Notes under the pieces: model-generated | The model's database searches: none | What the model was told of the DNA's origin: nothing | What the model saw: the letters and a program-made list of their open reading frames with translations, nothing else | Shown: in pieces, positions 20,960 to 31,596 of the stretch | Position numbering within the stretch: the stretch's first letter is position 1 | Layout: the number at the start of each line of letters is the position of its first letter | Source: Meghimatium bilineatum | Lineage: Eukaryota; Mollusca; Gastropoda; Stylommatophora; Philomycidae | Direction: 5' to 3' | DNA length: 64,000 nt | NCBI GenBank assembly: GCA_034231615.1 | Contig: CM067312.1 | Coordinates: forward strand, 7,675,747 to 7,739,746 | Program-made: the position numbers and the translations under genes

Positions 20960-21075
20960 TACATTCAGCCAATTCTGAAGGGTTTTAATTACAGGGCTAC
21001 ATTCAGCCAATTTTCAAGGGTTCGAATCATAGGGCTAGATTCAGCCAATTGTCAAGGGTTCGAATTACAGGGTTA
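20960..21075. repeat. ~38-bp tandem triplet with B-box-like core
   Basis: Three copies of CTACATTCAGCCAATTTTCA + AGGGTTCGAATCATAGGG. The core GGGTTCGAATC resembles a Pol III B box, so a tRNA-like SINE segment may have been triplicated. Confidence 0.6.
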
Positions 21076-21164
21076 AACATTGAAAATCTTTAGGCGTTTG
21101 AAAAGGACGACAGAAAAAGAATAATAATTCCAACGTATAAGAATATGTGGGGATTTAAATAAGT

Positions 21165-21330
21165 ACCACCCGCTGACGACAGATGTGTCGGGTCAGTGAC
21201 GAAAATAAAACGGCGACAAAACGCATTCCATTATCGGGATTACATCCTGCTGGAAATCTAGTACAGCCATTGTGCTGCTACAGGAGAGATCCAGCGGGAG
21301 TTTGAGAATGAACTCTGAAGAAGAAAATAA
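21165..21330 (+). mobile_element. SINE-like repeat S-4, sense
   Basis: Cleanest sense copy of the S-4 3' half: AAAACGCATTCCATTATCGG, CATCCTGCTGGAAATCTAGT, CTGCTACAGGAGAGATCCAG, CGGGAGTTTGAGAATGAAC and the tail GAAGAAGAAAA. Confidence 0.68.
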
Positions 21331-21524
21331 CTGAGTCACAACTGAGACCGTCAATTAAGGGGGGGGGAGAAGTTAAATACATTGTATAAAGTTAAATATA
21401 TTGTTAAATACATGGCATTTAGTACTAGGGAGGTGTAGAATATGTGGTAGAAGTTACCATACGGACTCCCTTAATGGATTAACACAATAGGGCCACCAAA
21501 ATAACAAGCAAATGATTGAATTCC

Positions 21525-21775
21525 CCAATCATCGTTATCATATTCATCACCGTCGTCTTCGTCACCATTACCACCACCACAATCATTCTCATCGTTGTTA
21601 CCACCAGCACTTTTACTTTGATTATCATCAACACAACAACCACTCTCGTCGTCATCCTCATCAGCATCACTTCCATCGCTCTAATCATCATAATCACCAC
21701 TACCACCATCACTATCACTATCACATCAACACTACCACCATGATCATCATCAACATCATCATCGCCACATATGAG
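21525..21775. repeat. CAT/CAC/ATC triplet-rich region
   Basis: Imperfect triplet repeat (CACCATTACCACCACCACAA, CATCATCAACATCATCATCG). Open in several frames on both strands because of its composition. Confidence 0.85.
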
Positions 21776-22252
21776 CATATTTTAACATCTGATCGAAGTC
21801 TGCCTCTTCCCTTCTCCGTAACCTCACCTCCCCCCCCCCGAAACAAATAAAAGTATCTTTCCGATTAACATCTCCAACTCATCGCACACAATATCTTTAC
21901 ACCTCATCTCATTCACCACATTATCCTCATTTATCCTCCTCCCTCTCCTCCTCCCTCTCCTCCTCAGCATTCTGCAAACATTAAACACAAACATTAGTAT
22001 CACGTACCCCTCTATACCAGATTTATGTAAGAAGTATGATAAGCCAGATTGCCTTATCTCAAGTATGGTTTACCAAAAACAACACAAGAAAACGCAAACG
22101 AATTTCTGGTAAATATGACCCGCAGATAAGCATTTTTCGTGTATGTAACTGACTCCAAGTGCTTCAATGAAGGAAAGGGGAGGTGGGGGGATTTGGTGGA
22201 AATTCGGGCACAAATTTTTGTTTGTCTGTGTGTTCGTTACATAATTTGGATT
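21776..22252. other. Unassigned spacer
   Basis: Includes a short CTCCTCCCTCTC repeat near 21930-21965. No gene or element. Confidence 0.45.
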
Positions 22253-22440
22253 GAATTTCTAGGGTTACATGATCAGATTCGAATTTATAGGATTACATGA
22301 GTTGTTAGAATTCATAGGGTTACATGTGTTGTTAGAATTTCTAGGATTTCATGAGTTGTTAGAATTTCTAGGATTTCATGAGTTGTTACTATTCCTAGAC
22401 TTACATGCATTGGTAGAATTCCTAGGGTTACATGCATTGC
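22253..22440. repeat. 27-bp minisatellite, left block
   Basis: Seven diverged copies of the 27-bp unit GTTAGAATTCCTAGGATTAC + ATGCATT. Because 27 is a multiple of 3, the frame stays open and translates as a 9-residue repeat (LLEFLGLHA). Confidence 0.92.
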
Positions 22441-22511
22441 GAAAACAATAACATTGTAGCTCCATCGACACCCGTAAAGGCTAAAAGAGGAAAGAAGAAG
22501 AAGAAGACATG
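22441..22511. other. 71-bp insertion in the 27-bp array
   Basis: Unrelated sequence (GCTCCATCGACACCCGTAAA ... GAAAGAAGAAGAAGAAG) between two array blocks. It is flanked by similar array sequence (ACATGCATTG and ACATGTATTG). The (GAA)n end recalls the tail of S-3/S-4, so it may be a truncated retroposed copy. Confidence 0.5.
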
Positions 22512-22920
22512 TATTGTTAGAATTCTAAGGATTACATGAGTTGTTAGAATTCCTAGGATTACATGATTTGCTAGAATTCCTAGGCTTACATGCATTGTTA
22601 GAATTCCTAGGGTTACATGCACTGTTAGAATTCCTAGGGTTACATGCACTGTTAGAATTCATAGGATTACATGCATTGTTAGAATTCCTAGGATTACATG
22701 CATTGTTAGAATTCCTAAGATTACATACATTGTTAGAATTACTAGGATTACATGCATTGTTAGAATTCCTAGGATTACATGCATTGTTAGAATTCCTAGG
22801 GTTACATGCACTGTTAGAATTCATAGGATTACATGCATTGTTAGAATTCCTAGGATTACATGCATTGTTAGAATTCCTAAGATTACATATATTGTTAGAA
22901 TTCCTAGGATTACAAGAGTA
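22512..22920. repeat. 27-bp minisatellite, right block
   Basis: About 15 copies of the same unit, more homogeneous than the left block. An internal longer pattern of about five units (CATAGG, CTAGG, CTAGG, CTAAG ...) recurs twice, at about 22640-22740 and 22810-22900. Confidence 0.94.
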
Positions 22921-22954
22921 GGTTTTATTTTCTAGGGCTTATGGGTAAGAGTTG

Positions 22955-23225
22955 ACGCTGAAGTAAGATGATCCTATCTAGGAGATAAGATATACGCTTC
23001 TTAATGAAGAGGTCGTGAGTTCGTACCCCACTCACGACGTCATATTTAAAGAGTGAATTTTTGGAAGATTCCTGAGAACAAACGCACTCTGGATTTGTGA
23101 TAACAAGATTATCATGAACTTTGATCTTCATAATTTTTTTATGATTAAAAGCACTGACAAAAACCAAATTGGACTCTAGTCCGCGGTTGAAAGTGATGTG
23201 CCTCACTAAAGTCTCATCATATAGT
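22955..23225 (+). mobile_element. tRNA-derived SINE S-2, 5' part
   Basis: The head has an A-box-like segment (TCTAGGAGATAAGATATACG) and a B box GTGAGTTCGTACCCCACTC, then the family body TATTTAAAGAGTGAATTTTT and GGAAGATTCCTGAGAAC. It resembles 29985-30205, 36630-36870 and 51425-51690. The rest of this copy lies at 23745-23870, beyond a tandem array that developed inside it. Confidence 0.65.
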
Positions 23226-23745
23226 GCGTTCCCTGGGGATTGTTGCTTGAAGCTACGAAGTTATGTTCCCTGGGGATTGTTGCTTGAAGTTAAGCTACGA
23301 AGTTATGTTCCCTGGGGATTGTTGCTTAAAGCTAAGCTACGAAGTTATGTTCCCTGGGGATTGTTGCTTGAAGCTAAGCTACGAAGTTATGTTCCTTGGG
23401 GAATGTTGCTTAAAGCTAAGCTACGAAGTTATGTTCCCTGGGGATTGTTGCTTAAAGCTAAGCTACGAAGTTATGTTCCCTGGGGATTGTTGCTTGAAGC
23501 TACGAAGTTATGTTCCCTGGGAATTGTTGCTTAAAGCTAAGCTACGAAGTTATGTTCCCTGGGGATTGTTGCTTGAAGCTAAGCTGCGAAGTTATGTTCC
23601 CTGGGGATTGTTGCTTAAAGCTAAGCTACGAAGTTATGTTCCCTGGGGATTGTTGCTTAAAGCTAAGCTACGAAGTTATGTTCCCTGGGGATTGTTGCTT
23701 GAAGCTACGAAGTTATGTTCCCTGGGAATTGTTGCTTGAAGCTAC
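23219..23745. repeat. 42/33-bp minisatellite inside SINE S-2
   Basis: About 13 copies of TTCCCTGGGGATTGTTGCTT + GAAGCTAAGCTACGAAGTTATG. Most units are 42 bp; some lack AAGCTAAGC and are 33 bp. The unit is the S-2 body segment (compare GGGATTATTGCTCGAAGCTA at about 30098), so the array is an internal amplification. The frames of 121-158 residues are repeat translations. Confidence 0.92.
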
Positions 23746-23870
23746 GAAATTATGTGTTATGAGGCGATGCTCAGGTTCGTTGAGATGGGCGAAGTACATA
23801 TGGGGTAACATGAGCACACTGACGTCGATCCTCTACGTTTTTTCAATCTTTCTAGCTGCAGTAAAAGATT
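23745..23870 (+). mobile_element. SINE S-2, 3' part
   Basis: After the array the S-2 body resumes: TTATGTGTTATGAGGCGATG, TATGGGGTAACATGAGCAC, GTCGATCCTCTACG, then TTTTTTCAATC. It aligns with 30125-30210 and 51610-51685. Confidence 0.65.
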
Positions 23871-24299
23871 ATAACTTTTTTTTATGTATCACAAAGATGC
23901 CGGTATAAATATAATATATCCCCATGGTTTCATACGTCCTTTTCCCCACATCGTCCATTTTCGAGATAAGTATTTCAAATTTAGGTTTATTTGATTTCAC
24001 TTGCATTATATCTTATCTATTTTCACGTCTTCCGTGCACTTTCCTCTAATTACTTACCACTATTGTTCCCTCACACTTTCCTCTCCCATGTCATGCTGTC
24101 TTATCTTTGCTTCCTCCGTCCTCTATTCGCTATTGTCCTTCTCCCCTTTTCTCTCCTTCATTTCACAACCATGTATGTCTCTATGTATGTGATTTACTGT
24201 GGTGCTTGTTTGTCCTGATGAAGGCTCTTTAGTCGAAACGTCGTCTGTAACTGCGTCTCATTGTTAGGTTGTTTTATGACTTAGTTTGGTAACACGTAT

Positions 24300-24300
<1 letters not shown>
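23871..24300. other. CT-rich spacer with TGATGAAG...CGAAACGT motif
   Basis: CT-rich stretch followed by TGATGAAGGCTCTTTAGTCG and AAACGTCG (24215-24245). The same motif occurs antisense at about 35303-35335. It looks like a conserved end of some dispersed element that I cannot classify. Confidence 0.4.
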
Positions 24301-24605
<305 letters not shown>

Positions 24606-24649
24606 GGGTGGATGGACGGATGAGGTAGATATATAGATCTTTGGAAAGA

Positions 24650-24730
24650 AAGATAAATAGATAGATAGGCAGATAGATGGATGGATGGATGAATATGGAT
24701 ATATAGATAGATGGATAGATAAATATATCT
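24650..24730. repeat. Degenerate GATA/GGAT run
   Basis: Imperfect continuation of the tetranucleotide array (ATAGATAGATAGGCAGATAG, ATGGATGGATGG). Confidence 0.8.
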
Positions 24731-25380
24731 TTTTACAAATAGATGAACAGATAATGAATACGGTCTTTTCTATTTAATATCTGCAGCTTGTATGTAGTAT
24801 TTTCGGTAGCAAGTCATGTCTGATAGCCATGAAGTAGGACATAATTTTACATTTGCAATGAGCAACCTAACTTTATTTCCCAAACGTTTATAATTTCAAA
24901 CTCGGCGGATAGTTGAAAGAAATCATGGCCATGCTAATCTTAGCTTTTTATATTCCTGTTTCACCATTGTTGTCAATATTTCAACCCAGTTATGCAAAAT
25001 TGTATTTTATTTGAACATGAATCTAATATTTTTGTTTGATTTGTTGTTTGGTCACAATTCCTTTGTTGTGTTTACATAAGCATGTTTCAGTTACGTTAGT
25101 TATTTGCCTGATTGGCTGTTTTTTTTTTTGTGGTTCGAATTGTTCAGAACTGAGTGAATTTTCATATATTGTAACAATTATTACTTTTAGAAAAGAAGTA
25201 CTTAAAATATGTAACAAATTACGCGTGCTTGATCGAAAGATGGGAGTAATGGGAATGGACACTGATGCTTATATAGTATGTCATATATGTCGCAAGAGGA
25301 TAATAATAATAATGTGAGTAATAGTGAGAGAGAATAGTTGTTATCAGATCAAAAGTAAAAGGGGGATCGAAGTGGCACAA
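24731..25380. other. Unassigned AT-rich spacer
   Basis: The 93-residue plus frame at 25036-25317 has no recognisable domain and ends in ATAATAATAATA; I do not call it a gene. Confidence 0.45.
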
Positions 25381-25526
25381 TGATGATGATGATGATGATG
25401 GTGAAAGTGATGATGAAATAATCCCTTTAGTTGTGAACTGGTAGCTCTTGACAGGAAATGTGTTCCACGTCACGCCAATATGGTGTTTTGTTTCTCCCCT
25501 CTGCAGTTTATTCTACTTAGTTTTGT

Positions 25527-25780
<254 letters not shown>

Positions 25781-26280
25781 TCTTTGGATAATATTAAACG
25801 TGCTTTCAAGATGACGATTGTTGGGTGACCATATTACATGGTGATCATGACCACCTGTTACATTAACTTTGTGAAACTTCAGTTAGAGATATGGCTTGAA
25901 AGATGAGTTCCTCGATTGCTAATACGTCATATGCTGGCCACAAAGGCCAGTGGACAAGCCGGTCATTGAGTGATCACTAAATGTGACATTTAATCTGTTC
26001 GTGTCTATATGGTCCCTGTTGAGATGCGACATTAATCCTCCTGTGAATGTAGAGCGCAATTTAGCTGTGCTTTGCGGAGCGTCTTCCTATGGAATGTTAT
26101 TTATGTCGAAGGCATTAAGTGAGGTCTTTTACGAGTTCTTGTAGTTCTTGTTTTGGCCACCTTGTGAGGATATGACACTGTATTGTACCATAGAGGAGTA
26201 ACCTTATCTCTGGTAGGCGATCTAGCATAAGTACTACGTGACCTGCCCAACCAGCTTGTTACTGCAGTAGAGTCGTATCA
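25781..26280. other. Unassigned spacer
   Basis: Ordinary-complexity sequence with no gene or repeat recognised. Confidence 0.45.
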
Positions 26281-26815
26281 ATGCTACGGATAGCAGCTCT
26301 GTCGAGGATAGTCGACAGCAGAGAAACAACCAGAATCATGTCTTGCCATCTGATATTCATCACCTTTCTGAGACACGTTATTTGGACATGTATGAGCTTC
26401 CTAATATCATCATGTGACATTAAATGTTATAGAAAGGTATTAAGAATATCGTGGACAGAAAGACGAACCAACGCAGATGTCTGAAATGAACTGCACATAG
26501 CAGAAAACTGGCTCCTCAAAACTATTACCCCCCTCCAATTAAAAAAAAAAACATCCACAAACTAACATAATCCGAAAATATAAAGACATAAAATAGTTTG
26601 AAAAGATGAAAAGATTAATCATGAGGAGAGGTGGATGTCAAAGTTCCAGGAAGGGAGAACAAGAGGCAGACCAAAACTACGATGGACACATTATATCGAA
26701 GACCTGAACATGACACTGAAAATTCTCGGCAGCCTGCACATAAACGAGAGCCTTACAGAATGTCAGTGAGAACAACGTTCTGTAAAGGACACGTCCCATA
26801 GAGAGAGATAGATTG
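26281..26815 (+). mobile_element. LINE L-G 3' region, sense
   Basis: Decayed non-LTR retrotransposon. The first frame ends CYRKVLRISWTERRTNADV (the 'RRxLRISWTExxTNxDV' post-RT block). About 200 bp later another frame reads EGRTRGRPKLRWTHYIEDL and ends SLTECQ-stop. The 3' untranslated end is AACAACGTTCTGTAAAGGAC followed by a GA/GATA-rich tail and the (AT)n run. A poly-A stretch near 26540 and frame changes mark decay. Confidence 0.72.
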
Positions 26816-26868
26816 AGAGAAAGAGATTGAGAGAAATTGAGAGAGAGATTTAGAGAGAGAGAAATCAC

Positions 26869-26871
<3 letters not shown>

Positions 26872-26959
<88 letters not shown>
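26872..26959. repeat. (AT)n microsatellite
   Basis: About 44 uninterrupted AT dinucleotides. It lies at the end of the tail of the L-G LINE. Confidence 0.97.
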
Positions 26960-26960
<1 letters not shown>

Positions 26961-26989
26961 GCACGATCCATTTTTCATGACACTGGAAA

Positions 26990-27305
26990 TCTGCAACTTA
27001 GTCTGTGGGTTAATGTCACACAAGAGCAGGTGAGATGAAGCTGTCAACTTAGTCTGTGGGTTAATGTCACACAAGAGCAGGTGAGATGAAGCTGTCAACT
27101 TAGTCTGTGTGTTAATGTCACACAAGAGCAGGTGAGATGAAGCTGTCAACTTAGTCTGTGGGTTAATGTCACACAAGAGCAGGTGAGATGAAGCTGTCAA
27201 CTTAGTCTGTGGGTTAATGTCACACAAGAGCAGGTGAGATGAAGCTGTCAACTTAGTCTGTGGGTTAATGTCACACAAGAGCAGGTGAGATGAAGCTGTC
27301 AACTT
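26990..27305. repeat. 51-bp minisatellite
   Basis: Six nearly identical copies of CAACTTAGTCTGTGGGTTAA, TGTCACACAAGAGCAGGTGA, GATGAAGCTGT. 51 bp is 17 codons, so a minus-strand frame stays open ([17 protein letters not shown] repeated). No flanking coding sequence supports a real protein. Confidence 0.95.
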
Positions 27306-27379
27306 GATGTGTTTTTCTAATACAAAGAGCAATTCTATTTAATAATGCGATGTTTTATGTGTTGACATAATTTAACTAT

Positions 27380-27600
27380 TAAGTCAATATAGGATCTTGT
27401 CTTGTCATAGTCCTGCTTCTGTTGCTGTCATGTTCGGATGGTCTTTGATGTCTTTCCGTTCACAATCTTTTTGGTCTTCCTCTTGTTCGTCTCCCTGGCA
27501 TCATCCCCTCCATTATGGTCTTGTCTAGGCTGTCATGGCGTTTGATATAGTCAGCCCTCTGAGACTTCGTATTCCACTGTTTGAACGCCTATACACTCAT
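27380..27600 (-). mobile_element. LINE fragment (L-H), antisense
   Basis: The reverse complement reads RADYIKRHDSLDKTIMEG, then RRTRGRPKRL-stop, the 'HDSLxKxIxEG ... GRPK' block of a LINE C-terminus. About 200 bp survive. Confidence 0.65.
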
Positions 27601-27779
27601 TATGTTTTGCAATATAATCTTGTACTAGAGATTTTACAGCGAAAACATGGGATTTTTGAGGGAAGGTACCAATGGCAAAACTAATTAATGCAGTTCAGAT
27701 AAAACAGCGACAGACTTGGCAAGTCGACAGTGTGTATTTATTGCTAAGTAATTAACGTACTGGAAGCGACAAATAAAGA

Positions 27780-28115
27780 AGTGACAACATCATGAGTAGA
27801 ATCGGTATAAGACCATGCATCGAGAAATAACAGATAAAACGATTTGGACACCTTATGAGAATGAACGATAACATAATACCGTCAAGAATATATAAAATAA
27901 GAAGATTTGGATACAAAGCCAGAGGAGGACCTAGAAAAGATGGATAGATAATAACAAGACAACCCTGAACAAATACGGATTAACTACAGCCAAGTCGACA
28001 CATCTGGATTTAGATATACAGTTAAAGATGCCAGTCAGCATCGCAGCTCTTAGCGGCAAGTGTGGATATTCTGACCATCATCCACCTGGAGATAGACAAC
28101 AGACAATAGTAAAAA
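27780..28115 (+). mobile_element. LINE L-A 3' region, sense
   Basis: Reads KRWIDNNKTTLNKYGLTTAK then STHLDLDIQ, followed by the L-A end TCATCCACCTGGAGATAGAC and AACAGACAATAG. Only about two tail heptamers are present, against about 11 in the 4.0-kb copy. Stops and frame changes upstream of the KRWIDN block mark it as dead. Confidence 0.78.
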
Positions 28116-28789
28116 GTTAACGAATAAGGAAATACTGGAAGTCATGATACGAAACAAATAATCTAAGAGATGGTTCAACACGTTTTATCTGAAGTAAATC
28201 TACGCGCATATTTGTTGAGCACAAGTGATCTGACGATGTGAGAAAGGATTATGGAAAACTATGTGCAAATTAGAACAGTCGTGCGAATTGATACAGGTTT
28301 TACATTTGCATATACTGGCTTGTATCTTGTACACACAATCACACAAATGGTAGATGAGAGAGGTTAAAAGGAAACTTATCAGCATCATCAAGTGCAGTCT
28401 ACGCAACGAAGGTTGTCTACAAAGAACCGATCGCTAATCCAGCTGACCCAGCTGTAAATAGGCACATGACGCATGAGTCATGAAGGTAAACACAACAAGG
28501 AAGAGAAGCGAGCATCCAACCTAACAGATGCTGCGGTGTAGTACACAATGAGCTATCTGCATCCCAGACAGCAGGTTGTTAAAACAGGAGCTAACCTTTA
28601 CGTACACTTTACGTCATCGAAGCAGAATGTTCGAACTCCGACTATCTACAATGCATTGGCGATACGATTGGATATATTAGTGAATCTGCCAATACTGCAT
28701 TTATTCAAGTTATGGCTTTGCAGTGAGATTCTGAGTGGCTCGTGTGATAAAGGAATGACCTTGCTGTCGCCCCGCCATGTTTAGAGTGG
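28116..28789. other. Unassigned spacer
   Basis: A 78-residue plus frame at 28548-28784 has no known domain. No repeat recognised. Confidence 0.45.
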
Positions 28790-28890
28790 GTGTTTTAAAA
28801 ATTCACACCCCGACAGAAAAAAAAATCCAACCCGTACCGTGGTTCAAACCCAGAACATGGATGCGAGACAAAAGCTCTTACCTGTAGCCT
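28790..28890 (-). mobile_element. tRNA-like SINE head, antisense
   Basis: The reverse complement has GGCTACAGGTAAGAGC (A-box-like) and, about 35 bp on, TTCTGGGTTTGAACCACGG (B-box-like). The spacing fits a tRNA-derived promoter. No intact cloverleaf was seen. Confidence 0.55.
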
Positions 28891-28999
28891 CAAAATTCAT
28901 CAAAAGTTGAATAGAAATGCACAAGAATCATCTCTCGAATAGAGACAAAGTTTGGGGACAAGTTGTGCAACAGAGATGTGTGGAGAAGAAAGCTTAAAG

Positions 29000-29168
29000 C
29001 GCAAGATTGAAGCAAAGAAAGCTCCAGGATGACAATGCTAGAACATATGACATAATTTGACATCGTGGCACGGCAAAGAAAGAACGAGAATGACAATGCT
29101 AAAACATATGACACAATTTGACATCGTGGCACGGCAAAGAAAGAACGAGAATGACAATGTGAGAACAT
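29000..29168. repeat. 61-bp minisatellite, left block
   Basis: About 2.5 copies of a 61-bp unit (TGACAATGCTAGAACATATG, ACATAATTTGACATCGTGGC, ACGGCAAAGAAAGAACGAGA). It continues after the LINE insertion at 29440. Confidence 0.9.
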
Positions 29169-29439
29169 AGTTATAAAAGTAGTCGTAACCTTCGATAACA
29201 GTTACCATGTTGTTCCGATAGGCCGACGTTGTGTTTGAACTAGTTACGGGCACGGCGTGGGTGGGGGAACAACAAAGAATCATGTCGCAAGGGCCAGAGT
29301 TTTGCCCTGATGTCGACGTATGTTTCGGCAGCATTAGACTCGAAACACCATCGAGTCGAATGGCTGCTGGAACAGAGGGCGGAGCACTTATGGCAATGCC
29401 CCACGAGCTATGAGGCCAGTTTATAATCAAGAATCAAGA
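29169..29439 (+). mobile_element. LINE L-C 3' fragment inserted in a minisatellite
   Basis: 271-bp 5'-truncated copy. Its last frame reads HRVEWLLEQRAEHLWQCPTS then YEASL-stop, the 'WLLExRAEHLWECP' end of RNase H LINEs, followed by two AATCAAG heptamers. It is flanked by a 12-bp target-site duplication, ATGTGAGAACAT (29157-29168) and ATGCGAGAACAT (29440-29451), one mismatch apart. The flanks are one unit of the 61-bp array. Confidence 0.88.
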
Positions 29440-29662
29440 ATGCGAGAACATATGACATAGTTTGACAGCGTGGCACGGCAAAGAAAGATCGTGGATGACA
29501 ATGCGAGAACATATGACATAGTTTGACAGCGTGGCACGGCAAAGAAAGATCTTGGATGACAATGCGAGAACATATGACATAGTTTGACAGCGTGGCACGG
29601 CAAAGAAAGATCGTGGATGACAATGCGAGAACATATGACATAGTTTGACAGCGTGGCACGGC
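29440..29662. repeat. 61-bp minisatellite, right block
   Basis: About 3.6 copies of TGACAATGCGAGAACATATG, ACATAGTTTGACAGCGTGGC, ACGGCAAAGAAAGATCGTGGA. More homogeneous than the left block, which has AATTTGACATC and GAACGAGA variants. Confidence 0.93.
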
Positions 29663-29794
29663 AGATAATCAGCAACATTTCTGATAGAGGATACTCGAAA
29701 CAGAGAGTTGTGAAGATATGTGATTGTCTAATCAAGTCTACGCGACACCTGATGAAGATGCTGTATAGAACACAACTTATAAACTAGTGTAATC

Positions 29795-29945
29795 CACCGA
29801 AGACGTTTGCGTCGGGCTATTGGCGGAAAAAAACGGCTTTTCCCTTCTCTGGACTATATCCTACTAGAAATCTGGTAGGACAGTGGTCCAGTTACAAGAG
29901 AGATCCAGCGGGAGTTTGAGAATGAAAGTTGAAGAAGAAAAAAAC
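29795..29945 (+). mobile_element. SINE-like repeat S-4, sense
   Basis: Carries CTTCTCTGGACTATATCCTA, CTAGAAATCTGGTAGGACAG, AAGAGAGATCCAGCGGGAGT and a GAAGAAGAAAAAA tail. Confidence 0.66.
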
Positions 29946-29984
29946 TATTTGAATATATGTAGGAATAACTAAGAATACGATATT

Positions 29985-30205
29985 GTCTCTCTGGTGTAGT
30001 AGTTAAGTCGTTCGCTTTGTGATCAAGATGTCGCAAATTCCCACTCGCGTCGTCTTGTTTATAAAGTGAATTTTGTTCGGAATCTCTGGGATCACTGGGA
30101 TTATTGCTCGAAGCTACGGAGTTACGTGCTATGAGTGGTACTCTCAGCAGGCCATAGCACTTGTGGGGTAACTCGAGTAAAATTCTCAATTTCTTATGTA
30201 TCGAA
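29985..30205 (+). mobile_element. tRNA-derived SINE S-2, sense
   Basis: Head TGGTGTAGTAGTTAAGTCG (A box) and CGCAAATTCCCACTCGCG (degenerate B box). Body TAAAGTGAATTTTGTTCGGA, GCTCGAAGCTACGGAGTTAC, GTGGGGTAACTCGAGTAAA. The 3' end runs into a 29-bp array and reappears beyond it at 30725-30765 (TCCGAGTACAATTCTCTAAA, CCTTTTAAAC). Confidence 0.72.
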
Positions 30206-30745
30206 GTCAATTCTCTATTTTACATGTATCCGAGTACAATTTTCTATATATATATATATATATATATATCCAGGTTATTTCTCTATTCTATATCTATCCA
30301 AGTACAATTCTCTATTCTATATGTATGCAAGTACAATTCTCTATTCTATATGTATGCAAGTACAATTCTCTATTCTATATGTATTCAAGTACAATTCTCT
30401 ATTCTATATGTATCCAAGTACAATTCTCTATTCTATATGTATCCAAGTACAATTCTATATCTATCCAAGTACAATTCTCTATTCTATATGTATCCAAGTA
30501 CAATTCTCTATTCTATATGTATCCGAGTACAATTCTCTATTCTATATGTATCCAAGTAAAGTTCTCTATTCTATATGTATCCAAGTACAATTCTCTATTC
30601 TATATGTATCCGAGTACAATTCTCTATTCTATATGTATCCAAGTACAATTCTCTATTATATATGTATCCAAGTACAATTCTTTATTCTATATCTATCCAA
30701 ATACAATTCTCTATTCTATATGTATCCGAGTACAATTCTCTAAAC
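30200..30745. repeat. 29-bp minisatellite in the SINE S-2 tail
   Basis: About 18 copies of CAATTCTCTATTCTATATGT + ATCCAAGTA, with a (TA)n stretch at 30244-30270 and shortened copies near 30450. The unit corresponds to the S-2 3' motif AAGTCAATCCTCTAC. Frames of 74-202 residues through it are repeat translations. Confidence 0.93.
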
Positions 30746-31586
30746 CTTTTAAACTTTTTTACTTCAACTAAGAATCACATCGCATTGCCAGTTCAATGAA
30801 GAAGATCGGCATTGGAACAGCTAGCAACTTAGACGGAGTCGAGTCTGTGAGGAGGCTTGTCCTCTAACCAATCTACCACCGATTCACTATAATGATATTA
30901 TTAACCTAAATTCTAATCGTTTCGTTTTTAAAAGGGTTCCAGTTTTTAAAAATGTTCACAGGACATAATGTTCCCTGAATGTCTAGAGAGTTCTACTCTA
31001 ACGAGGAAACATCCATCACAAACCCACACTTCGTTACAGCAGTCTAATGTATTCTCTCATTCTTCGACCAGTATTGTTTTCCAGGTCTGAACTCACGAGA
31101 AATGTTGACACCCTCACATCTGTTCTTTTCCCATTCTCTGTCTGATCTCATATTCTGCGAAGTTTGTTCGGCTTGAACCTAATATAGACCACACGAGACA
31201 GTAAGGGGAACTCTATTTCTGGTGTTTCCCCGCTTGCGTTTCAGAAACCATATTTTCGCTAATTGACAAAACTATGACTATTCCAGCTTGTTTATTTGCT
31301 TCAAAATTTGTCAAACATCTGTACACTCGCTAACACACGCGTTCAATCACATTTGTTTAACGACCTTTTGAAGCCACACTCAACAGAAGTGGTAAGGAAG
31401 ATGTGCTAAAAATCGTTACCACATTTCCCCAAATTGTTCCATTGTGAGAGAGATGTCGGCAAGAGGTTTCTGTTGTTGGAACCCTACAAAATTATGAGCA
31501 CACATTTCCTAATCTCTAGTTTCAGCCCGGGGAGTGTTTCCGATAGTTTGGTTTCATACCCACATTTTTCTATAATTTCTGTGTAG
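30746..31586. other. Unassigned spacer
   Basis: No gene, array or element end recognised in about 840 bp. Confidence 0.45.
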
Positions 31587-31596
31587 TTCGGGTAAA

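Noticed and set aside
22541-22921. A leucine-rich-repeat-like protein (LLEFLGLHA x ~14)
   Set aside because: The 27-bp unit is open on both strands, there is no flanking coding sequence, and the periodicity does not match real LRR consensus.
30135-30771. Overlapping 132-202-residue Tyr/Ser/Ile-rich frames
   Set aside because: Three frames open over the same 29-bp array; repeat translation only.
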